Below, piece by piece: positions 9,501-15,646 of a stretch of DNA of 15,646 nucleotides (positions within the stretch are counted from its first letter, which is position 1; each line of letters begins with the position of its first letter). The notes beneath the pieces were generated by a model. The model was not told the origin of the DNA, did no database searches, and saw nothing but the letters and a program-made list of their open reading frames with translations. This DNA comes from Bimuria novae-zelandiae CBS 107.79 (Eukaryota > Ascomycota > Dothideomycetes > Pleosporales > Didymosphaeriaceae), in assembly GCA_010015655.1 (NCBI GenBank), contig ML976695.1, positions 51,349 through 66,994 on the forward strand, in the 5' to 3' direction. A program made the position numbers and the translations under genes.

Positions 9501-10891
9501 AGATCGTTACGGCGAGCCCAGGCGTGACGCTTATTTGGCCGCCGAAACCTTTGGCAACTCCAACGGTCATTAGCTTCCCTCTGTGGACTACGGAAGTCAC
9601 TTACTCTAGTCTTACAACTAAGACTACTACTTTTGATGATGGATCTACGTCGACTTACCCATGGTATATATATGCAACATGGGAGACAGTTCTTACGATC
9701 CCTCCGGGTAAGTGACTTGTTCAATGCATAAGATACCATACTGACATTGTAATCGGTCCAGTGACTACTACTGCCATCGATGTCTGGCCCATAATCATCC
9801 CTAAGTCAGGTCAGACCACTGGTGATATCATCCTAACCAGTTCCGTTCAGCCCCCGCCGTTCACGATCACCATAACCCCAACGGTCAGCGGGACAACTTC
9901 TATCATTGGCGCATCAGAGACCACCACCAGTTCGGGCGGCATCATCGTTTGGGGCTCCATTACCTACCATGAACCTACAGAAACACATACACACGGATCT
10001 TCGACAACCGTTATAGGCGGTATCGTCCTCCCTCCAAGAGTGACGACTGTCATACCGAACCCGCACCCAACCACTGTTCCCACAACAACAGACCCCATTA
10101 TCAATCCCGGCCCAACACCGCCAAAATGGACATCCGGCAAGCCGCCTGGACCAAGCAGCGAACCTGGCTGCAAAGGCTGCGGCAAGCCTTGCATACTATT
10201 TTGTGACCCACAGTGTCCATGGTGTCCTCCCGGTGTCTTCCCCGGCAGTGGCCCTGGTGGTGGCTCTCCAGGAGACCCAAATGATCCGGATCACTCTAAG
10301 TCGTCGTCTGACTCATCAGCCACAGCCACAGGGACCGTGCTATTCGACGAAATGTTCGACGACACTTGGTCATCAGGTTTCGCGGACCCAGCCGCCGTGT
10401 CCTCATTCTACTCGTCCATGTATCCACCTCCAAGCTCTACACCTCCGCCAACACCGACGTCTACTCCTTCGCCCCCCACTCCGCCCCCATCGCCTGCCGC
10501 AAAATGCACCTTCTGCGACAATGCTCTCTTCTATATATTCGAGGTCTATGGCATCCAATTAATCAAGGAGGATGACCTCCATAGGGAAGAAAACGGGTGC
10601 GGTGCGCTAACCGGATGGGACTGGCACAATGCCGATTCGTCTAACGCTGCATATGTATACTTCAATCTTCCGTTTTTTATCAAGGCAGGGTGCGTCGAGC
10701 GTGCGATCGTGTCTGCGGGTGGACCAAAGATTTCTTGTGATAAAGGCGGTATTTGCGGTGTTGGTAAGAAGAAGGCTAACGCACCTGCGATGCCGGTGTA
10801 TACGGAAGAGGAGATGGAGGAGTTTAAGATGACCTACGGGAATAATAGTACGCATGAGGATTACCAGCCAGAGATTTGGAGCAGGAAGTAG
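6597..10891 (+). CDS. Killer-toxin-like class V chitinase (GH18 + 2 LysM + CBM18), three exons
   Basis: Exons 6597-9030, 9132-9707 and 9762-10891 give 1379 residues. Both introns (9031-9131 and 9708-9761) start GTAAGT and are phase 1. In order: signal peptide (1-22); N-terminal region with CPRSCREAG and MLLDFALFNELD blocks typical of subgroup C chitinases (about 80-345); LysM1 (about 349-394); LysM2 (about 412-460); a Cys-rich chitin-binding type 1 (CBM18) domain (about 477-518, CCNIWGQCG core); GH18 (about 555-905); a Thr/Pro-rich linker; a CxxCxxxCxxxCxxxCxxC knot (1140-1158); a Pro/Ser tract; and a six-cysteine C-terminal segment (1252-1379). Catalytic residues are intact: SVGG (622-625), DGIDWDWE (665-672, acid Glu672), YD (741-742), Trp901. 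It should hydrolyse chitin outside the cell or at the wall. No Hce2 (Ecp2-like) domain is visible at the C terminus. These enzymes are proposed to act on foreign chitin, or on self walls during remodelling. Confidence 0.93.
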
Positions 10892-11201
10892 GCGATTGTA
10901 GATTTGCGTCCATTTAGCGTAGGGCGTCCCTCACTATCATTAGTTTAGATAATAGTATTTTGATTCGATGCAAGTTCTACCTACCTTCGCTCCAGATCCA
11001 CCCGCCTTTCTAACATCCAGAGCAGTTGGGTCCAGCCTAACTAAGATGCGATGTGGTCTCCTTCACTCACATACTATCTTCGTGATATACAGTTATAGTG
11101 TTTGGAAAGCTCGGTCTCACTGCAATTGGGGTTTTACATAGGAATCTCTTACCCTAGCTTGAACTACTTAGTATTCTGTATGACTCACTGGGGCAATTCA
11201 T
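10892..11201. other. Convergent intergenic spacer
   Basis: About 310 bp between the convergent stop codons of the chitinase and the pseudokinase gene. It must hold both 3' untranslated regions. It is AT-rich around 10940-10965, with no canonical AATAAA in a clear position. Nothing else is seen. Confidence 0.4.
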
Positions 11202-12977
11202 TCACTCTTCCAGACTTTCCGACCTGATTTTCCGCAGCGCCGCCGTCACTCTCTGATACACCGCCCTCGGAACAACTCCACAATCATGCCCTCGCGCCTC
11301 CCAAACCGGCGCCGCAAGCCCTATATCTGCACCGTACTCAAGCAACAATTGTGCCATTCCGAACAACCGCAGCTCCATCGCCAATTGGACGATCCTTCCG
11401 CAAGAGAAGGCGATTAGGCCGCGCATTCCAGAACGAACGCCATGGTAGCCAAGGTTTGGGTTCGCTCCGTGGGCGAGCAGCATCCGAGCAAGGTCGACAT
11501 CACGGTTCAACACTGCACTCACGAGCGCTGGTGTAAATTCTCTTGGATCGGAAGGATCTCGGAATGTGTCACCATCGGGGTCGTCGAGGTTGGCGGGAAC
11601 GGGAATGTCTGCGTCTTCGAAATCACAGCGCGTGCCATGGCTGAGCAAGATATTGGCGGCTGGAATGTTCCGCATCCTGGTAGCTAGACCTAGTGCGAGT
11701 GTTACGCTCACACGATCCCTACTCTTGACGTCTGCTTTTGAGAGAATGAGTGTCAGCATGTTGAGGCTCCCGTGGCGAATAACCCATGCGAACATGGTTG
11801 TACGCTCGCTCGTATGCTCGAAGATGGGTGTGCTAAGATCTATTTTTGATTCGAGGAGGTGCGCAACTGTGTCTTCTCGGTCGGACTTCAATGCAACCTC
11901 AAGTGCGGCGCGTATTTGTTCAGTTGTGTCGAGCTCAATATTCTCGTCCGTGACTGCAGGTGCGTTGGGATTCTCTTCGACGCTCACGGCCGCTCTGGTC
12001 CCTGTTCCTGTATTCAGTGCCTTGTTTCCGGGCTCAGAAAGACTATGCGTATCGAAACCCAAGAAAGTCCCAGCGGTGGTAGGTTCCTCAGGCTGCCCAA
12101 ATTCAGGGATGTGCGGATAATCGACGCCATAAGGCTCAAAAGATCCCGCACGATAGCCAGGTTGAAACGAAGGTTCGGTCCTTCGCTCAATTATCTGCTG
12201 CCAATCTAGATCCTGGAAAAAGGCATGCTGTTTGAACTCAGAGGCTCCGTTGACACCCAATCGTTGTTCAGGATCCCGATGAAGAAGGCGGACCAAAATG
12301 TCCTTGGCGTTTGCGTGCATTGACTCGGGCAGGTGCAGCGGTTTTGAGATGATGTTGTTGCGAATGTCTTCCAACACGTCGCTATAGAACGGCGGCAAGC
12401 CCGTCAGCATCTCGTATAGGAATACGCCGAGTGTCCACCAATCAGCGGCCTTGTTGTACTTGTCGTTCATAAGCACTTCTGGGGCGGGATACTCTGGCCT
12501 TTTCCAGTCTCGATGCGTGCCATCACGTCGTCGGAAAAGTCCAAAGCCACACAGTGTGATGTGACCCAATGAATCAAGCATAATGTTTTCAGCTTTGAGC
12601 CAACAGCACACGTCCAGAGTATGCAGGTACTCTAACGCGCAAATGATCTCGGCGGCATAAATTCTGCTCGTTTCAACGTCGAATTGCCGAACTTTCTGCA
12701 AATGGTTGAACAGGTGTCCACCGCTGATAAAAGGAGAGTAAAGGTACAGGTTATTAGAGTTTTCGTTCGTGAATGCGAGATGTGCTATGAATGGATGGTG
12801 AATGTCCTTTGCTGCGGGGGATAAAACGAAAGGCTCCGTTCGTTTGACTCTTCGCATCGCGTAAAGTTGTTTGTTGTCCTTCTTTTTTATCAGACCAATT
12901 GGCTTGCCCAAGCTCTGAATGGGATCACCTTCGAATTTCGCATGATCCAATTCATGCACACGTTGGGTCTGCATCAT
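11202..12977 (-). CDS. AGC-kinase-like pseudokinase with C-terminal ankyrin-like repeats
   Basis: A single exon encodes 591 residues from the ATG at 12977. The kinase-like domain (about 20-255) has the AGC/YPK-SGK layout, including ADWWTLGVFLYEMLTGLPPF (178-197) and the AGC tail segment FFQDLDW (253-259). The catalytic residues are lost: the Gly-rich loop is absent (SLGKPIGLI, 22-30), the beta-3 lysine is Arg42 (YAMRR), the HRD aspartate is Trp126 (CCWLKAEN), and DFG is GFG (144-146). A hydrophobic-motif-like FLGFD lies at 305-309. From about 355 onward there are degenerate ankyrin-type repeats, clearest at 482-511 (MLLAHGANPNLG) and 530-555 (LLLEYGADI). It probably acts as a scaffold or regulator inside the cell. 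A TTTAAAT box (13060-13066) and a pyrimidine tract precede the ATG; the frame runs on upstream to 13085 but begins there with GTG. The long open frame argues against a decaying gene. Confidence 0.85.
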   Translation of the reverse strand: MMQTQRVHELDHAKFEGDPIQSLGKPIGLIKKKDNKQLYAMRRVKRTEPFVLSPAAKDIHHPFIAHLAFTNENSNNLYLYSPFISGGHLFNHLQKVRQFDVETSRIYAAEIICALEYLHTLDVCCWLKAENIMLDSLGHITLCGFGLFRRRDGTHRDWKRPEYPAPEVLMNDKYNKAADWWTLGVFLYEMLTGLPPFYSDVLEDIRNNIISKPLHLPESMHANAKDILVRLLHRDPEQRLGVNGASEFKQHAFFQDLDWQQIIERRTEPSFQPGYRAGSFEPYGVDYPHIPEFGQPEEPTTAGTFLGFDTHSLSEPGNKALNTGTGTRAAVSVEENPNAPAVTDENIELDTTEQIRAALEVALKSDREDTVAHLLESKIDLSTPIFEHTSERTTMFAWVIRHGSLNMLTLILSKADVKSRDRVSVTLALGLATRMRNIPAANILLSHGTRCDFEDADIPVPANLDDPDGDTFRDPSDPREFTPALVSAVLNRDVDLARMLLAHGANPNLGYHGVRSGMRGLIAFSCGRIVQLAMELRLFGMAQLLLEYGADIGLAAPVWEARGHDCGVVPRAVYQRVTAALRKIRSESLEE

Positions 12978-13158
12978 GGCCGGATAGTAAGTTGTTGGAA
13001 TGATCGTGGCGGTTCGTGGAGACGGGATAGAAGCTTTAGAGGGAGAGGCCACAGTGAGATTTAAATGTCTGACACACTGCCACACTTTGGGTCACGGTCG
13101 CCTTGTACAGGTGGCCGACTAATTTACCCCTCTCGCACTCTGATTGGATGAAGCGAGT
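12978..13158 (-). promoter_or_regulatory. Core promoter and 5' leader of the pseudokinase gene
   Basis: Read on the minus strand, this holds a TATA-like TTTAAAT at 13066-13060, then a pyrimidine-rich tract (about 13050-13015, CCTCTCCCTCT) typical of fungal transcription start regions, then the ATG at 12977. The upstream limit is set by the MITE fragment at 13159, so the element has replaced or displaced the upstream promoter. Confidence 0.5.
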
Positions 13159-13246
13159 AGCTATTAACAAAAAGTGGGCTGGACCCTTGCTGGCACTGAG
13201 TTGGTGTTGCTGCCTGTAAGGGTGAAGCCGCAATCGCTAGTGACTG
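13159..13246. mobile_element. Truncated copy of the MITE (88 bp end fragment)
   Basis: The reverse complement of this stretch matches 5701-5795 base for base except for one 7-bp gap (copy 1 has GCCGATG extra around 5752-5758). It keeps one terminal inverted repeat (reading CAGTCACTAGCGATTGCGGC on the minus strand) followed by a TA at 13247-13248. The other end is missing: past 13159 the sequence is unrelated and no second terminal repeat is found. It sits 182-269 bp upstream of the pseudokinase start codon. Confidence 0.9.
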
Positions 13247-13345
13247 TAATGCAAGATAATGATTATAGAAGAAGTATTTCTAGGAGGGGCTTCACAATGA
13301 GGATGTTGTTGAGGTAGATGGCGGTGCGGTAAACAGAATGAGGTA

Positions 13346-13424
13346 AGCTAGCGCATATAGTTTTTAATCACATAGGGCCCCTGATCACCCCACCAAAACG
13401 CGACACCTGCACAAAACACGCGAT
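13346..13424 (+). repeat. Left terminal inverted repeat of the pogo/Fot1 element (79 bp)
   Basis: It matches the reverse complement of 15069-15147 at 76 of 79 positions. The three differences (repeat positions 21, 33 and 34) are all C/T or G/A transitions. It begins right after the TA at 13344-13345. Confidence 0.95.
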
Positions 13425-13447
13425 ATCTCTCTACAACGCTCATCAAT

Positions 13448-15046
13448 ATGGACGCCCGCGAGCATGCTATACAATCCGCTATCAGCGATCTCGCTGCAGG
13501 CCTTTATACTAGCCAGCGCGCAGCTGCAAAGGCGTACGGCATCCCTCAATCTACACTATCGACGCGACTCCGTGGCGCAACAACGAGCGCACTTAGCCAT
13601 CAGCATCAGCAGCGGTTAACTCCTCTACAGGAGGACTTTCTAGTAGAATGGATCCTCGAAGAAGACGCGCGCGCCTGTCCTCCCTCACACGCTCGCGCTC
13701 GAGAAATGGCCACTCGAATCCTGCGTATGAATGGCGACGATCAGCCTGTAGGCAAGCTCTGGACCTCACACTTTATCCGCCGACAGCCACGCATCGCCTC
13801 TGTAGTCAGCAGAAAGCTAGAGGCTCAGAGAGCTGATGCAGCGACTCCAGAGCAGGTGCGCGCCTTCCTAGAGCTCTATGAGCAGACTAGACGGCGGCTC
13901 AACATACAGGTGGAGAACACGTACAATATGGACGAGACTGGCGTTGCCCTAGGGGTATGTACGAACACTAGAGTACTCTCTAGTAGTCAGAAGAAGAAGG
14001 CTTATATTCGGTCTCCAGAGAATCGCGAGTGGGTCTCTATAATCGAGTGTGTATCGGCGACAGGGCGGAAACTACGCTGCGCAGTCATCTTTAAGGGCCA
14101 GAGCTTACAAACAACCTGGTTCCCCTCGTCCTACGTACCTGACTGGATCTATACAACCTCAGAGAACGGATGGACGTCAAATGCGATAGGTGTTGAGTGG
14201 CTGCAGCGCATATTTCTACCTGAGACAGCTGTAGGTGATGGCCAGTACCGACTCCTCATCCTCGACGGCCATGGCAGCCACATTGATATCGAGTTCCTCT
14301 GGCTTTGTAAACAGCATCGAGTAGAGCTCTTATACCTACCTGCGCATACCTCGCACGTCCTACAGCCGCTAGATCTTGCTCCTTTCTCTGTTATCAAGTC
14401 TAGTTACCGACGCCAGATCCAGGAGCTCGCATCGCTTGACGACGCCGCGCCTGTCAAGAAGGAACGCTTTATTGCCTGCTACTATCAAGCTAGGGAGGAA
14501 GGCTTTACAGAGCGTGTGATTCGAGCTGGCTGGCAGGCTGCTGGTATCTGCCCGCTCAACATCAATCAGGTACTCAGCTCGTCGCAGCTCTCTCAGAGGC
14601 CTACTACGCCTACGTATCAGCAGCAGCCTCAGCAGCAGCCTCAGCAGCAGCCTCAGAGCTTCTTCTCTACTCCTCAAGGCCCTAGAGATCTATACTTGGC
14701 TCAGCGCGAGGTGCAGAGCTGCGAGAACCTAGGTCGCAAGACAAGACTTCTCCTACAAAAAGCAGGTAAGGCGCTAGCAGCTGCAAATGCTCGAGCTGCA
14801 GGGCTTGAATCAGAGAAAAGACGCCTTAAGCAGCAGCTAGAGACTACTAGCTCTCAGCGTCCTCGAAAGCGCGTTCGAGTAGACCCAAATCAACGCTTTG
14901 CAGAGGTAGAGACTATCAGGGAGGCGATGCGCGCAGCTGAGGCCTCAGCAGCTCAGCAAGGTAGATATAGTATAGAGGGAGCTGCAGAGATAGCTGTAGC
15001 AGCTATAGTAGTAGCTACTCTACAGTCTATGTGTACTACATGGTAA
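13448..15046 (+). CDS. Pogo/Fot1-family transposase (DD35D), intact
   Basis: One exon of 532 codons. Residues 1-45 form a psq-like helix-turn-helix (RAAAKAYGIPQSTLSTRL), 55-125 a CENP-B-type second helix-turn-helix (LTPLQEDFLVEWI, LWTSHFIRRQP). Residues 155-320 are the DDE_1 catalytic domain. The triad is visible: Asp162 in YNMDETG, Asp273 in LLILDGHGSH and Asp309 in LQPLD, with 35 residues between the second and third (DD35D). The C-terminal part has a Gln/Pro repeat (390-402), a predicted coiled coil with a basic patch (RPRKRVRV, 471-478) that may be a nuclear localisation signal, and an Ala-rich end. The protein should bind the terminal inverted repeats and cut and paste the element into TA sites. 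The start is the first ATG after the left inverted repeat, 23 bases from it. No damage is visible. Confidence 0.95.
   Translation: MDAREHAIQSAISDLAAGLYTSQRAAAKAYGIPQSTLSTRLRGATTSALSHQHQQRLTPLQEDFLVEWILEEDARACPPSHARAREMATRILRMNGDDQPVGKLWTSHFIRRQPRIASVVSRKLEAQRADAATPEQVRAFLELYEQTRRRLNIQVENTYNMDETGVALGVCTNTRVLSSSQKKKAYIRSPENREWVSIIECVSATGRKLRCAVIFKGQSLQTTWFPSSYVPDWIYTTSENGWTSNAIGVEWLQRIFLPETAVGDGQYRLLILDGHGSHIDIEFLWLCKQHRVELLYLPAHTSHVLQPLDLAPFSVIKSSYRRQIQELASLDDAAPVKKERFIACYYQAREEGFTERVIRAGWQAAGICPLNINQVLSSSQLSQRPTTPTYQQQPQQQPQQQPQSFFSTPQGPRDLYLAQREVQSCENLGRKTRLLLQKAGKALAAANARAAGLESEKRRLKQQLETTSSQRPRKRVRVDPNQRFAEVETIREAMRAAEASAAQQGRYSIEGAAEIAVAAIVVATLQSMCTTW
14618..14653 (+). repeat. In-frame tandem repeat, 3 x 12 bp, coding QQQP
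   Basis: Three perfect units of CAGCAGCAGCCT lie inside the transposase gene and encode three QQQP repeats between the catalytic domain and the C-terminal coiled coil. Copy number may vary between element copies, since the unit is a multiple of three. Confidence 0.9.
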
Positions 15047-15068
15047 TTGTAATAGACGTTGTTGAAAA

Positions 15069-15147
15069 ATCGCGTGTTTTGTGCAGGTGTCGCGTTTTGG
15101 TGGGGTGATCAGGAACCCTATGTGATCAAAAACTATATGCGCTAGCT
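15069..15147 (-). repeat. Right terminal inverted repeat of the pogo/Fot1 element (79 bp)
   Basis: Reverse complement of the left repeat with three transition differences. It ends GCGCTAGCT directly before the TA at 15148-15149 and starts 22 bases after the transposase stop codon. Confidence 0.95.
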
Positions 15148-15353
15148 TAGGTGACGTTCGACAGTACGAAGGAGCTCGTTTTTATTGTGTATTCCTTGGC
15201 ACCCGAGCTCCGACGCGAACACCAACATTCTTGACTCCCACTTTCCTACCCATACTAGCCACGCCGCACACGCCTATATACACCAAAAAAATACCTATTA
15301 ATCGCCGAAAGCCGTACAAGTACAAGGTACAAAAACCCCGAGAAAAAAAAAAG

Positions 15354-15646
15354 ACCCAGAAACGCGATCTTACGGCGGTGGAGAGAGCTTTTGCAGTCGG
15401 CGCGTCGATGCACAGCATGGCAACCAACAAAGAAATCGCCGCCTTGTTCGACCCACCCACGACGAAGGACGCAATTGCAAAGCTCGTACGGCGTATACGA
15501 GATAGAGCAGATCAAGAAGGTATTTCTATCACAAATCCAACTTTGTACGAGACGTTGCCAGGGCGCGGCAGGCCTGAGTTGCTCGATGATGCGCAGAAGA
15601 AGCGCATCATCGAGATCGTCACCCAGGACCGCGCACACCGCGAGAA
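15354..15646 (+). CDS. Start of a second Tc1/mariner-like transposase, cut by the window edge
   Basis: An open plus-strand frame runs to the right edge. It contains a KRDLTAVERAFAVGASM segment and ATNKEIAALF (helix-turn-helix of the Tc1/IS630 type, where LT-x-x-ER and EIA are common), a basic KLVRRIRDR helix, then LPGRGRPELLDDAQKKRIIE, which resembles the GRPR-like linker and second helix-turn-helix start of Tc1 transposases. The first ATG is at 15408, inside the helix-turn-helix; upstream of it the frame stays open and very basic but has no ATG. The gene may start at 15408, use an upstream exon, or have a lost start. A TATATA lies at 15275-15280. It is not related in sequence to the intact element to its left. 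The catalytic domain lies outside the window, so integrity is unknown. Confidence 0.6.

Larger units (their letters stand above)
13346..15147 (+). mobile_element. Complete pogo/Fot1-type transposon, 1802 bp
   Basis: The element has 79-bp terminal inverted repeats (13346-13424 and 15069-15147) that start AGCTAGCGCATATAG, is flanked by the TA target duplication (13344-13345 and 15148-15149), and carries one uninterrupted transposase gene (13448-15046). Size, TA duplication, long inverted repeats and a DD35D transposase are all as expected for the fungal Fot1/pogo branch of Tc1/mariner. It has no stop codons or frameshifts, unlike the relic at 1-817, so the insertion is likely recent and may still be mobile. 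Confidence 0.95.

Noticed and set aside
11351..12209. Plus-strand open frames of 61-184 codons under the pseudokinase
   Set aside because: Shadows of the minus-strand kinase/ankyrin gene; low-complexity or without domain resemblance.
12978..13085. Start of the pseudokinase at 13085
   Set aside because: The codon at 13085 is GTG, not ATG, and the TTTAAAT box and pyrimidine tract lie inside this stretch; the first ATG is at 12977.
13448..15046. The intact transposase as a younger copy of the relic at 1-817
   Set aside because: The C-terminal regions do not align; the relic has the EYHGGAVLWSPRK block and the intact one does not, so they are different families.
15182..15638. Two minus-strand open frames of 92 and 127 codons at the right edge
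   Set aside because: They are antisense to the Tc1-like transposase frame, which has recognisable helix-turn-helix segments; the minus-strand products do not.

Overview
The window looks like nuclear DNA of a filamentous ascomycete, most likely a Dothideomycete or a relative. This is inferred from short spliceosomal introns (51-101 bp, with CTRAC-like branch sites where visible), secreted LysM and killer-toxin-like chitinase genes, fungal pogo/Fot1-type transposons, and a transposase relic whose nonsense codons look like repeat-induced point mutation (RIP). No species can be named from the sequence alone.

Layout. (1) 1-817: 3' part of a dead pogo/Tigger-type transposase with four in-frame stops. 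(2) 1327-2489, minus: a secreted protein with four LysM domains, three exons, one GC-AG intron. (3) 2490-4133: a long, mostly featureless spacer with an 11-bp tandem repeat. (4) 4134-5453, plus: a secreted aspzincin-like (M35-type) zinc metalloprotease, three exons. (5) 5701-5916: a 216-bp MITE with TA target duplication. (6) 6597-10891, plus: a 1379-residue class V (GH18) killer-toxin-like chitinase with two LysM domains and a chitin-binding type 1 domain, three exons. (7) 11202-12977, minus: an AGC-kinase-like pseudokinase fused to ankyrin-like repeats, convergent with the chitinase. (8) 13159-13246: an 88-bp end fragment of the same MITE in the pseudokinase promoter. (9) 13346-15147: a complete, apparently recent pogo/Fot1 transposon with 79-bp terminal inverted repeats and TA duplications. 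(10) from about 15354 to the right edge: the start of a second, different Tc1/mariner-like transposase.

How it fits together. Three neighbouring genes encode secreted proteins that deal with chitin or proteins outside the cell: a LysM chitin binder, a metalloprotease and a LysM-chitinase. LysM genes are known to lie beside subgroup C (killer-toxin-like) chitinases in fungi. The protease and the ankyrin-pseudokinase are additions for which I know no established link. The four-gene island is bracketed by transposons of different ages: an RIP-decayed relic on the left, an intact element and a second transposase on the right, and two copies of one MITE inside and at its edge. This is the kind of dynamic, TE-rich accessory context in which fungal effector genes are often found.
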